A stretch of DNA of 64,000 bases from Balanoglossus misakiensis (GCA_040954595.2 CM082592.2:2046001-2110000), one strand, 5' to 3'. Counted from the first letter of the stretch, positions 11,701-23,129 are shown. Notes: generated by a model not told the origin, from the sequence alone. A program made the numbers and translations.

Positions 11701-12377
11701 ATTTTTTACATAGAATGGACTTCACAAACCTTCCTTACCAATTTTTTTATTTAAAGGCACCTATCTCCTAGGGTAATAACTTGTCATCATAGTCACTAAT
11801 TGGTAAGGGTACTTGGAAGTATGACGTAATGATGACGTAATTGATTATTATATCAATATTTTGCAATAATTAGATACTTTACTCAATCAGCTTTCTGTTG
11901 ATACCAAACACATCACAGTTTTCATCAGTACAATTGCTCAGAGACGTGTTTTGCAAAACCTCACATTTATACAAATTATAGGTGAACAGAACACCATTTT
12001 CGTAAGGGTATTTTGACTTATGACGTCACTATGATGTCATGATTTGTCATATCACTTTAATTTTGTAATTAATGGAAAGCTTGTTTATTAAGCTTTCTTT
12101 TGATACCAAATACTTCCCTGTTGTTCTAGGTATACATTCAGAGAGACAGTATTTTACAAGACTAATTTACCCCCCTACGTCAATTTATATGCACTTTTAG
12201 GCTTTTCTACATACGTTACCCAATATAATTTAGAAGCCAATAACTCGAAAACGCCCCGGTGCCCAGATGGCAAACAAAGTGAATTTTACTCAGTATATGA
12301 TAGGCTTTCAGAAAAACATTGTCTCAAAAATTCCCCCGGGGGGGGGGGGAGGTAAACCCCTACTGGCTCATGGTCTA

Positions 12378-13343
12378 TGTCTGACACTTCGTTTAATTAA
12401 CACCGAGTCAGACAAAAACCCGTTAATTTTTACATTACTCATAATCTGGTTGTACATAATGGAAATCCATTTAACAAAGTTGTCACCGAACCTGAACGCC
12501 CTCTGTGTGTTAAGCAAATACTTGTGATCAACGCGATCAAAGGCTTTCATCTGATCAAATTTCAGAATGGCACCCGAACAGTTACTGGACTCAACATGAT
12601 GAATAAGATGTCCCATACAGAAAACATTGTCCACAATGTCACGACCTGGGACACAGCAAGGTTGATCTGGGCTGACAATGGAGGGTCTAATTCTATTGAG
12701 CCTAATGGCAAGTGTTTAAGCAAGAATGTTGTAATCACAGTTGAGGAGGGTTATAGGGCGCCAATTTTTAATGTAACGGGGGTCACTGTCTGCTTTAGGG
12801 ATTAAGGTAATAAGACCAGTTTTCCACTCATCGGGGAGAATGTTATTTGAGAAAATACAGTTGAAAATGTCAAGCAAATCATCTTTGATATCTTCCCAAA
12901 AGTGAAGATAAAATTCGTACGGTAAACCATCAGCGCCTGGGCTTTGATTATGAATACATTTAGAGAGGGCAAAGGTCACCTCTTCTACCGAAGACTCTGA
13001 ATCGGCGACAGCGCACTCCTCATCAGAAACAGTATTTGTGATGTAACTAAGGAAAGTATTTTGAAGTGCAAGATCACAAGGCTCAGTGTTATAAAGCTTA
13101 GAGTAAAATGCATGAGCTTCTGAAATTATATCAGTGATGTCGGTGAGAATTTCATTGTTGTCATAATTAAGGATTTGATGCATTTTTTTCCTGCTTAGAC
13201 TTTTCGAGGTTAAAGAAAAACCGAGTGGATTTCTCGCCCTCCTCATACCACTGAATCTTGGAACGGATTAAGGCCCCCTGGGTTTCTAAGGAAATAATGT
13301 TGTCAAGGTCTTCTTGAATGATATGTGCATTAATAAGATCATA
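12378..13343 (-). mobile_element. LINE A copy 2, 5' segment (RT fingers and palm)
   Basis: Encodes the linker before the RT (motif RSKIQWYEEGEKSTRFF near 13200-13290), the RT fingers (SPGADGLPYEFY, IPKADSDPRYIKNWRPI) and, after a frameshift near 12650, the palm motif A variant KFDQMKAFDRVDH. It stops within the next RT motif, where the 4.3-kb palindromic element is inserted, and resumes at 8035. The 5' end abuts 5S nt 33. The linker and RT order matches Tx1/L1-clade ORF2. Confidence 0.8.
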
Positions 13344-13376
13344 GTCGGCTTATTCTTAAGTGGTATGGCCGTAGGC
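13344..13376 (-). pseudogene. 5S rRNA gene fragment, nt 1-33, at the 5' end of a longer LINE A copy
   Basis: The minus strand begins GCCTACGGCCATACCAC and follows 5S for about 33 nt, with two changes, then enters LINE A in the endonuclease-RT linker. About 130 bp of the usual 5S upstream spacer precedes it (13377-13505). The LINE 5' truncation point differs from that at 2086, so this is a separate junction at nearly the same 5S position. Confidence 0.75.
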
Positions 13377-13505
13377 GAAAGATGCTTGAATTTCTCCTGC
13401 TATAAACCCGAATCCTACACCATTGAACACGTATCCTGACTTGGCCAATTTTTGTGGGTAACCGATCGACCTTTCATAGCTTATAAGGCAAGTGGGATGA
13501 AAAAA

Positions 13506-14284
13506 CCCCAACAGCACTGTTTCCTCTTTTCCGGGTAGAACTAAATGTATGCCTGTCTGTTTACATTGCAATCTCTGGTGTTGTCTGAACGAAGACATGC
13601 ATCACAGGAAAACGCTCGTGCCAGCTTTCACGTCTCATGTCGTATTTAACTGACATCGCAGAGAAGCCAATGCTGCAGCTATCAGCGTGAAACTAAGACT
13701 CTGGGAGACTGGTCAAATATGGGAGGAGCCCATCCCATGACATTTGAAAACTTCCTGGTACGAGACTTGCTTGTCCATGTCGCGACTTGATCGCGATTGC
13801 AGCTACAAGCTGCAAAATTGTGTTAGGGAATAATAACTTCCCTGTCACAAAACGAGTTCACTGCAAGGTAACACAAAAAAAAGAGGAATTTCGTAATTTT
13901 ACTATTTAGTAAAAAATAAAAAAATATGTACTTTTCCGATTACCCGACCTACCCTAATTTTACCCCACTGACCCTAAAGTTTTTAGCGTTAGTAAACTCG
14001 GAAGTAAAAATAACGATGTCAAATATACAACATTTTTATGGAAATCACGCGAGAACTATGATGTCATTCTTCTACACTACGCCGACCAGGGAAATAAATA
14101 AACATTGCAAATCCCCTGCCTACCTACCCTATTTTTTGAAAACCATGTAATCATATATTTTTGGCTTTATTTGTAATGGGTAGGAACTCCGAACGTTACT
14201 CATCCTGTCCGTCAAGTTGTTATACCTTGATGACTTAAGACTCACATGCAGTCGATGTGTATACAGATGATCACTTTATATATA
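13506..14284. other. Intergenic, no gene recognised
   Basis: AT-rich single-copy-looking DNA right of the 5S fragment. Only short open frames without recognisable domains are present. Confidence 0.5.
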
Positions 14285-14944
14285 TTGTTTATTCGGTAAA
14301 TATAGGCCACCGGCCTTCCTTACAATCGATACAGTAAACATACAGACCAACTTAAGGTCAGCTATACATTACACGTTACTGAACATTTATAATATCTTGT
14401 AGCAAATTTTCACTTAGTTTGAAACTGTAAAAAATAAACTTTATAATAGTACTGGGATGTTGAGAACTAAGGATATTTATAAATGTTGCTTCTGTTGGTA
14501 TGGCATGACAGTAAGAAGGAAGAAAACGTTTCCTCAAGTCCTCGTATATGGGGCAAACTAAACAAAAATGAAATTCGTTTTCTATTTGATTTGTACTACA
14601 TAACTGGCAAACTCTTTCTTCCCTTGGAATATTTGGAATCTACCACTCTCTATACGCAAATTGTGATTTGACACTTGAAATTTACATAAAGTCCTTCTGA
14701 ATATCTCCACATTAATAACACCTAAATACTTCTCAAATACAAGATTATTTTTAAAAAGTCGAAATATATCTAACTTCGAGGTATTGAGCAGGCTTGTTTT
14801 CCATTGTTGGAAGCCAATATCAAAAGATCTCTGTTTAAATACAGATAAAAAGAAGCATTCATCACCTACGGCTTGCATGTCCCATAAGTTTGTAGCAAAC
14901 GCTTTACATTATACGCCCAACAATTGTAGCCCTTTTCGGCCATT

Positions 14945-16174
14945 TCATATTGACATCTTAATATATGTGACATTATCACTATGTAAAAGTTTCAACCAAT
15001 ATTTAACAATGCGGGACAGTCTCGTAACTCGCAAAGGCACTCTACCAAGTTCCCAGAGAACAGCAGAGTTGCATGTTTTAGTGCAAACATTTAAAATAAA
15101 TTTGCAAAAAAGACTATGCACAGTTTCCACATCAGAACCCTCGTGAAAGCCCCAAACTTCGCAACCATACACAAGGATTGGTAAAATTTTACAGTAGAAA
15201 ATTCTAAGTGCAATATTAACGTCTACATTCTTAAAGAGGCTGAGGTATTGTTTAATACCGTACATCACAATTTTAGCATGTTTCGCCAATTTCTCTTGGG
15301 CGCTGGACCATATACCCGAACGAGAGAATTGTAAGCCAAGATAATTAAAATAAGAGACTATTTCTACATTTTTACCATCTAAATACCATTTTTCACAGTT
15401 TTTTAGTCTCCCCCCTTTCCTAAATACCATGACTTTTGTCTTTATTGAATTAACTTTTAACTTCCATTTTTTGCAGTAAATACTCAGTTTATTGAGTTGC
15501 CTTTGCAACCCATTAACGCTGCTAGACGCAGTAACCAAGTCGTCAGCAAATAATAAATACAACAATCTTAACATGCCCACATACACCCCACTAAACAGGC
15601 CGCTTTGCAAGGTTACACCAATATCATCAATAAAATGGTTGAACAAAAGAGGAGATATTACAGACCCTTGTTGTACCCCAAAAATACAATTAAAAAATTC
15701 AGTTACTCCCTGTGGGGTCCTGACACACGATTTTACATTGGTGTACATGGATTTTAAAACTCTCAGCATTTTTCCTTTCATGCCTAAGTTAAGAAGCTTG
15801 TAAAACATAGCGCTGTGACCTATTCTATCAAAGGCTTTTTCAAAATCGATAAAGGCACAGTATAACTCCATTTTATGCTTAACTAAATTCTTCCATACTG
15901 TAGTGTCTAAAATAAAAATATTATCAGTGGTGCTACGATATTTTCGGAATTCAGCCTGTGCTTGTGAAATAGGGCAGTTAGCTTCAATAAACTCAGAAAT
16001 TCGCTTGTGCATAATGTTACATAAAACCTTACTGGCAACAGGAAGTAATGTAATCCCTCTATAGTTACCAACAGAATCACGAGAAACTTTTTTGTGAAGA
16101 GGGACGATCATACCTTTTACCCATTCTATTGGAAAATTACCTGAATTCAAAATTGCATTACAAAGTTTCAACAT
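14945..16174 (-). pseudogene. LINE C reverse transcriptase
   Basis: A 409-residue open segment with RT motifs in order: GNYRGITLLPVASKVLCNI (fingers), CAFIDFEKAFDRIGHS (motif A), FGVQQGSVISPLLFNHFIDD (motif B), LFADDLV (motif C, catalytic FADD), and NYLGLQFS in the thumb. After that the protein has VYGCEVWGFHEGSD and a GRVPLRVTRLSRIVKYWLKL block, typical of the C-terminal part of such LINEs. The reading shifts frame near 14900 and is interrupted upstream by an insertion at about 16177-16795. The core catalytic residues are intact but the element is not. Confidence 0.85.
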
Positions 16175-16176
16175 GT

Positions 16177-16795
16177 GACCGGGGGTTGATTTACCTACTT
16201 ACCTGTGACAGGGGGTTGACTTACTTACTTACCTATGTGACCGGGGGTTGATTTACCTACTTACCTGTGACAGGGGGGGGGGGGGGTTGACTTACTTACT
16301 TACCTACATACGTTGAGGGCGCTATACACACATATATAGGCACGCACTTCCATACTAGGTCATTCATTATCTGACCTGTGCTCTTTCATTTTGTTACCTG
16401 TATGTGTAGGTGAGTTTACCTTTTACAATCCACTTTAGATAGTGCTAAATATAAGCCATCCAAATATTTGAATACCTGGTATTGCTTTAGTTGATATTTA
16501 TAGTTGTAGTGGGGGAATTTACTTTATTCTTCTTTAGTTATTTATACTTGTTTTTGGCATTTAAAAATGTGGTGATGTGTGCTTCATGACCGATTCAACT
16601 TAACTCATGTAACAGATTCATTATTTGACCCGTGCTCTTTCATTTTGTTACCTGTATGTGTAGGCCTACCTGTGCTGTACTATATGTTATGTATGACTTA
16701 TACGGCCGAAATAAAAAGTCGAACCACCAGAAGTGACAACCACAATTTTTCCGAGCATGGTGTATTATTTGCTGACCCTAAATGGGCAAGCTACA
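16177..16795. mobile_element. Roughly 0.6-kb insertion inside LINE C
   Basis: LINE C coding is continuous on both sides (GIPVEFFK upstream, LCNAILNSGNFPIEW downstream) but not here. The left part holds four alternating 30-40 bp repeats around TGACCGGGGGTTGATTTACC and TGACAGGGGGTTGACTTACT with a G-run. A 30-bp direct repeat (TTTCATTTTGTTACCTGTAT) occurs at about 16387 and 16639. Ends and target duplication are unclear. Confidence 0.5.
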
Positions 16796-17577
16796 CAAAC
16801 AGAATCTATTTAAATTCACGACTGCTATACTTAAAGAATTCTACAGGGATTCCATGGAACCCCGCAGCTTTACCCAGCTTTAATTTCTGGATTGACCAGT
16901 CAACTTCATCCATTGTGATCTCGTCATCCAGTATACTAGTGTTTATAGAACTGTCAACAACTGAATTACTATTTACAAAATCTTCTGAAGAAAATGAATT
17001 ATTAACAAATTCGTCAACTTCTTGGTAAAAATCCGAAAAGTTATCGTCTATATTTCTTGGGGTATTAAACAGTACTCAATCCATTCCTGTGGTGAAATAG
17101 TATCAGGAGCACAGGGAGTGTAGGGTCTCAACATCGACCAGAATCGTTTAGAGTTGGTATCCTTGGCAGCTTCAGCAAAGTTCTTCTGTTTCAAGATGTC
17201 GTAGCTTTTCTTTTTTTTGTCTTAACGTGTCACGATAGTTACGTTGTTTAGCTTTAAAGTCACTGTAAGAAGTTGCACTAAGCATACATTTGTGTATTTT
17301 CAAAGCTCTTTTGACTTCCCATTTCAATTTGCTACAATCTTTGTCCCACCATCCATTTTTCTTTACACAATTCTTATCGGTTTTTCTTTTTACCATACAT
17401 TGGAGAGATGTGTAAATTAAATTATTTTAATTGTGTGTTATTTAATTTATAGTATTCTTCCCACATGACCTACAGTACAGGCCTGAGGGTCGTTCATTGA
17501 ATATGAGTTAACGATCGACCGACCAATACGTGTACCTTATGAGCTGTAACAGCTGTTGACTCATATGACTGTAAAAC

Positions 17578-17756
17578 GGGAAATTTAGCGAATGAGAGCC
17601 AAAAAACGCGATAATAAATAAAGAGTCGCCAAGGACAATGTGTACAATAGAATGTAATTCGGAGATAAACAGAACGCGAAAATAAATCGTCGCAGAATCG
17701 TCACCTCTGTTCATATCGCGAAGCTTTTCAGTCGCGAAAAATTCCCGTTTTACAGT
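17578..17756. mobile_element. 179-bp MITE
   Basis: Inverted termini ACTGTAAAACGGGAA and TTCCCGTTTTACAGT, flanked by ATG at 17575-17577 and 17757-17759 (3-bp duplication). Confidence 0.6.
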
Positions 17757-18107
17757 ATGATCATTTGATGCGCTTTGAGGACTCGTGTGATCGATGAAAT
17801 ATATCATTTACCGGTGCGAAATTCTCTAGATATTCTGATTCTGTGTTATACTTCCAGTGACGGCATGCAATAAAGACCTATAACAACTAAGTGTAGCGCA
17901 CACACCCATGGTTCTGTCTCCATTCAAGATGAAACTTGGGTTGAAGACTTTGATCAGAGAAAGGATTTTTCACAAAAAAAGCGATAGAAGTTATTGTGTT
18001 AATTTTGTGAAAAAAGACGACAAGGTGACTACGGCGTGTTAATGGTTATAGGAGAGAACTGCCGTAGGCCAGCTCTGCAGTGTTTCTCCAACGGAGTTTA
18101 AATACAG

Positions 18108-18563
18108 CTAGTGCTGCAGTATTGTTTTAAAACAGATGACAGTTTTTGTTTGTAAAACTGACGGAGAAATCGCGTTCCTAATGAATAAAATCATGATCGT
18201 TCTCGTCCAACTGATGTGGTATTTACACCGAGTCCTGTTCCCCCGCAGTGGCACCTGTTTGATCCAAGAATTCCTAGGACATATCCATTGCAGCTGTTTG
18301 TTGTATATCCTTCGAAGGAGCTGGTGCGCGTTGTAGCCAAGGTGGATGCATTGCTCCATTTGCCAGTTCTCTTCCCCGCGCCGCCCAATCGTGTCCCTCT
18401 GCAATCGACGAAATCTGCCCAAGGCCCCTTCGAAATCGCCCTTGTATTCTTCCACGCGTTTCCGAAACGTACGGTTAAAGTAGTCGTACAGCTTCACGTC
18501 GTTAAACCTGGCGACCATTTCCCCCAGCGCGGGCGTCAGAGGCGCGGGCTTCTCCTTGTGCAG
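18108..18563 (-). CDS. Galactose-3-O-sulfotransferase-like C-terminal exon
   Basis: After a possible acceptor (TTTTGCAG-like, near 18564) the minus strand codes for about 130 residues. The stretch FNDVKLYDYFNRTFRKRVEE and the following acidic helix resemble the C-terminal region of Gal3ST sulfotransferases (a D-x-LY-x-x-FN-x-TF-x-x-x-V pattern). A later LGYNAHQLLRRIYNKQLQW segment resembles the end of that family. These Golgi enzymes move sulfate from PAPS to galactose of glycans. The PAPS-binding loops would lie in upstream exons, which I do not find within about 600 bp, so this may be a lone exon or a fragment. The tail after about 18200 may be intron read-through. Confidence 0.5.
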   Translation of the reverse strand: MHKEKPAPLTPALGEMVARFNDVKLYDYFNRTFRKRVEEYKGDFEGALGRFRRLQRDTIGRRGEENWQMEQCIHLGYNAHQLLRRIYNKQLQWICPRNSWIKQVPLRGNRTRCKYHISWTRTIMILFIRNAISPSVLQTKTVICFKTILQH

Positions 18564-20517
18564 CTTGCAAAAGGAGTGTTACGGCACGCTGGCCGTTGAG
18601 GGCAGTAAGAAAAAATAGACTTACTGAATGGCTCGCTTTGATGAACCAACCGGCGCCCACGCAACAAACACGGTCAACAACAGTCACACCACAACGCTAT
18701 TTCCTTACTTATGGAAACTTTTAATTATTAAAACTAAAGCATTGATAAATATAACCTGATTGTGCACTGAAAAAAACACAAAAATAAGTGACTACCTTAA
18801 ATGTGACTAGGTGTGGAAATAAAAGACTAAAGTCCAATATTCCGTTCCGACGGCGAAGTTCAGTCCGAGTAGCGCTCTGGCAAAAATCCAGCGGTAGACT
18901 GCACGGCTTCCAGGCCAGTTTCACATGAGACAGCACGGCTTCCAGGTGCGGCTACCAGACCAGTACAACGTGAGACGGTACCAAAAGGAGCACAATCCCG
19001 ATAGGCTTGTGTCCCTAACTATTAAGTAAACACCTGGCGAACGCGAGTACAGACAGGTTAATCAGATATACGCGTGGGAGGAGTCAATTGATTTGTCATA
19101 AAATCTACTCGACGCATTTATAGTCGTGGTAAACCGCGTCACCAAACCCCAAAATTCATTCCTGGGCACAATATGAAGAGCCGTCGTTGCTCCGCGTTTG
19201 TCGCCCTGCTCATATTCGCCAGTGTCTTGGTGGGCACCGAGGCATTCTACGCTTTGCTGAGTAAGTCCGAAAGCCCACAAGATGACCACACTCATTACAC
19301 AATGTCCCACGAAGCCTTACTGACTGTAATGGCCAAATATCTGGAAGACAACCCTCGGACAGGAAGTTCCGTACAGCCCGGTGATTTAGTCGGACTTGAT
19401 CCGTTGACCTCGGCAAGTCTGTGTACAGCCTACTATGGGGGGGGGGTGTATTCGTCTCCTTTTCTATCTCAAAACCCAGAAATTTAGATGCATTGCTGTG
19501 GACTTGATAGATAGCGAATAACTGCTAAAAAACAGCCCCTGACTTCTCAAATCCCCGTATGTTCGCATTAGTGGATGCGTCATGGTGAATTACTTTATAA
19601 TGTGTCAATATCTTATTCTCAATATGTATCTTTGTATCAAGTAAATACATTTAATATGAAATTAAGCTGGGCTTTGAAATCATGTTCAGCATTTTCGCGC
19701 ACGGCGATAGTCCTGTATTCAGGCAACGGTGGGCTGAATAAACGGGTGCGGCACATTCCACTTGTTGCTGTGAACAGCTGGGTGATTGGGGAAAGTTGTT
19801 TGCTTCAGGATAAATAAGGAAGATATGAGAGGGGGGTAAGTGCTAAAGCCGGCTTCTTGGTTTCCCATGTTACATGTTAGCATGTACGTTACATCTAGCT
19901 CCATACACATAACACAATAGTGTGACAAAAGTGTCAGAAATACATACTCACATATAAATTAATATTCTTATTTTCTTCAAAGAGGGACAAGTTTCTGCCA
20001 TACCCTTAGAAGAAGCTATAGAAGAAATGGTCGACGGCAATCTGATGTCGATTTCTATGAATATTCATCTCCAGGGGCGCATGTAAATGCAGAAAATTTC
20101 AAAAAAGGTAACAAGTATTTAAGCGAACAATATCCGGGAATATCCCCATAAGATTTTGTGTGTGTCTCAAAATGTGTTTCCCCTTTCTTTTATATTTTGA
20201 ACACAAAATGAAGGAATGATTTCAAACAATAAACTGCTATACAAAGTGAATCTTAAAGTTCATAACGCGAACAAGAAAGACTTAGTGATTTGCAATAAAG
20301 ACGTACAAACTTACATTTGTTTTTGTTTTTTCTCGAGAGAGTAGCTATTTCATTTACACAAACTTTACCGTCATGTAAATTCTACCTGTGGTGTAAATAT
20401 CATTCTCCTGATAGTTGATTCATATGGCCTTAATTTGTACTAGTAGTGATTACCATTTATTTTTATTTGAAAATGTACATTGTCTGTCATATTTTGGGGT
20501 ACATCGTAAATGTTACA

Positions 20518-20579
20518 ATATTTTTTCTAGTTTGACACAATTTACTGTAAAATACATTGTGTCAAACTAGAAAAAATAT
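20518..20579. repeat. Perfect 24-bp-arm hairpin in an intron
   Basis: ATATTTTTTCTAGTTTGACA and the rest of the arm at 20518-20541 is perfectly inverted at 20556-20579, with a 14-nt loop. It lies 80 bp upstream of exon 3 of the VWA7-like gene. Perhaps a tiny MITE. Confidence 0.7.
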
Positions 20580-21659
20580 CCAATGATTAAACCAGCATAA
20601 CTCTGAACTGGTGATTTCAATATTCATTAACCAATCACACTTTATTATTGGAAAACTAACAGGTAACCGTCGACTTCAAAACACCCGTGACGTCATCATC
20701 CAGCTCTTGCAGGAGTCAGAGCCTGACTACTCGTCAGCCAGAAATTTGATTGGAGAATATTTGCATATAGTTCAAGATTTCTATAGCAACGCAAACTGGG
20801 TGGAAATGAACGGCCCGGTTGCATACGAAGACTTGGGTAATTGATATATTAAAACATTCCAGAATGAAATCTTGTAGTTATATTGTATTTGGTGTTAGGC
20901 TACACGGGCAGTGGTCAGGTACCGTTGACGCTAACCATGTTCCCCTAAAGGGGCAAACGACATTTGGGTGAAAGGTTGGTCTTATTCGCTACAAAGTAGA
21001 AACAGTCCACTGACAAGTTATTTCGCCGACAAGTTGGGTATTGATTTTTTTGGCATTTATGATTTATGCGTAGGATTATCGGGAGTGGACATTCTTCCAG
21101 TTACTAAGGGCAACGAATATACGTGCAAGGATTGTGACGACAGGTATGTAAGAACAAAATCGCAATATAGACTGTTATTGATACGTTTTGCGTTTCTTTC
21201 CCTCTTCAATAGTAAATAATACTGTTAGAATTCGAAGGGGTAAACCCTGGTGAACAAACACAGTGTGAATACCTAGGTTGTCGACCAACAGTTAGGCTAA
21301 GCAGGTGTTCGAGGTGAAAACGCCCTCTAGAAATACGTAGGATAGATCATGATTTATTTTGTCACGACCCAAGGAAACTAATACTGCGCCTCCAGAGCTT
21401 CTATAAATGGAAATGTCGTAAATACCACAGGGCGGCTGTTTACACAGCTATTTCTTTGTCAGATTTATGAAACTCTTACCACTTGATGAGTCACATGAGA
21501 ACTAAACAGAAGTGGAGTTTAACCCCCTCCTTGTGCTTATTCCTATTCAGTACTGTGATTTATCATCAAGGCGTTAACTTTAAGTGGAACCTTGTATGTG
21601 CATGAACAGGGCCATTACATGCGTTATGTACCACAATCCAAAATCACAACACACTTTCA

Positions 21660-22413
21660 TTATCTGACTGTGGTCGGCCAATCTTAATGCCGTTTGACTG
21701 ACAACAGACAACACCAACGATCTCGGCTCTATGAAAATCGGCCCAAACAGGTCCAAGAATAAAGAATTACACCACACAACGACAGTAGTTGGCTATATAA
21801 CACACACAACATAAAGTTATCGACGAAAAAGTACACTAGCTTTTGAAAAGATGATTTTGGGAGAAATCTGGTTTCAGTGCTTTTCAGAAGGCGTCCCTGG
21901 GAAACAATAACCACGCCATTCAAACAGTTGTTTGTAAATCGCGTGGAAGTGTAAAGTGTTCAATTATTTTCTGTGTACATGAGAGAAATTACACCACAGG
22001 GGACTGCAAATATGAAAGTTATAAATGGCGAAGTACGTTCTGTTCTGCGTTTTCCCAACCTGTCTTATCATTTGCTAATCCAGAATAAAAGCTATCAATG
22101 GCTATGGATGGGGCACACAGATTAAGTCGTTAGCAGGTGCTTAATAGGAAATGATATAGCTTGTATTCTGGATTAGCAACTAATAAGGCAGGAGGGAGTA
22201 ACACAGGAAAAATAACAAGCACAGAGACTGTTCAGCAAGTACTGTTTATTGGGGGGAAATGCAGGAACTCCGCCATTTATAACTTTCATGTTTGCAGCCC
22301 CCTATGATTACACAGTCATTATGCACGACGACCACTCCCAAATAAACAACTATACAAACACACGTTAATCCGAACCCCGGTACTTTCCGCACCGGGGTTT
22401 AAGCTTGTTCACT
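21660..22413. repeat. Dispersed repeat, copy 1 (intron of VWA7-like gene)
   Basis: Apart from the inserted 312-bp element, 21690-22413 matches 50680-51092 at high identity. Shared words include GACAACAGACAACACCAACG and CACACGTTAATCCGA. It carries no coding signal. Confidence 0.75.
21995..22306. mobile_element. 312-bp TIR element, hAT-like
   Basis: Termini CACAGGGGACTGCAAATATG and, inverted, CATAGGGGGCTGCAAACATG. They are flanked by ATTACAC at 21988-21994 and 22307-22313. The copy of the surrounding repeat near 50990 reads straight through with one ATTACAC, giving an empty site. CAGGGG-type ends and a 7-8 bp duplication suggest hAT. Confidence 0.75.
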
Positions 22414-22553
22414 CTCACTCCGGCAAGTCCACTTGTGGTGTCCGGAATGTGGGGACACGGAGTAAATTAAGCAAGGTGCCGTGCCTAGTGAAGGTCGTGC
22501 ATGTCAGTAGCATTATTACTGTGGTTAAAATTAGGGGGGAATCCCCACTTCTG

Positions 22554-22865
22554 TTTAAAGCACGTAGCTCGTCTCACGCGCATGCGCGTAAATTCCCAGC
22601 AAATGTTCCGTTCGATGCATTCAAATAGTGGACTGCCTTCGCTTCCTTCCATATTTCATGCGCACCGTATAAGTAGACTCTGGGTTTGTCACTCCTTTTC
22701 ACCCAAGCTAGTGTCTTTTCCCGATTTCCGACACATATTATGGTCGCCGCCATCTTATCTGTTGTTAGGACAGAGCACTGCCTTATGGGATTGACTGTTC
22801 ACTAAACGTCTGTAACCAGCGGCTACAGCTGGAACATGCGTGTGAGACGAGCTACGCGCTTTAAA
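22554..22865. mobile_element. 312-bp inverted-terminal-repeat element
   Basis: The left end TTTAAAGCACGTAGCTCGTC is inverted at the right end (GACGAGCTACGCGCTTTAAA, to 22864), with about 30 bp of matching termini. TTTAAA or TTAA at both ends may be the target duplication. Intronic. Confidence 0.6.
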
Positions 22866-23129
22866 TAATCACGCAATAGAAGACTCGTGCGTGGTCATGT
22901 TGGGGTAAAATGATCAATGCTGTTGGAGTCAGGTTATTTCATTGCTTTCCAAGCCCAATGATTACAGAACTAATAAATTTCCCCCTGAGAACAAAGATTA
23001 AAGGTCTTAACCTATTGTGTTCATTCATATCCCATAGCTATAGTTTGCATAATATTTCATTTATGACAGTATACCTGGCGACTGTGATAATAACCTGATT
23101 ATTGAAGCAGATACACATAGGCTGCATTC

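Larger units (their letters stand above)
8036..12377. mobile_element. 4.3-kb palindromic element with 3-bp target duplication
   Basis: The termini are inverted copies of TAGACCATGAGCCAGTAGGG. The flanks share the 3-bp duplication TGT (8033-8035, 12378-12380), and removing the element rejoins the LINE A RT motif. Left arm 8036 to about 9715 pairs with right arm about 10880 to 12377; the centre is unpaired. Arms begin with a poly-C/poly-G tract, then about 650 bp of unique sequence, then 169-bp satellite repeats. No transposase-like frame is visible. It is a non-autonomous foldback; the superfamily is uncertain. Confidence 0.8.
14285..17400 (-). mobile_element. LINE C, non-LTR retrotransposon (5'-truncated)
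   Basis: Minus-strand element running from the pre-RT linker (WWDKDCSKLKWEVKRALK near 17350; NSKRFWSMLRPY near 17130), through the RT fingers (LGKAAGFHGIPVEFFK near 16850) and the main RT frame at 14945-16174, to the C-terminal part at 14582-14878. The linker and RT style resemble LINEs widespread in aquatic invertebrates; I cannot fix the clade. A 3' end near 14285 is a guess from the sequence change. Confidence 0.75.

Noticed and set aside
8030-12380. CRISPR-like array of 169-bp repeats
   Set aside because: The period is one continuous satellite unit without spacers, in a eukaryotic transposable element.
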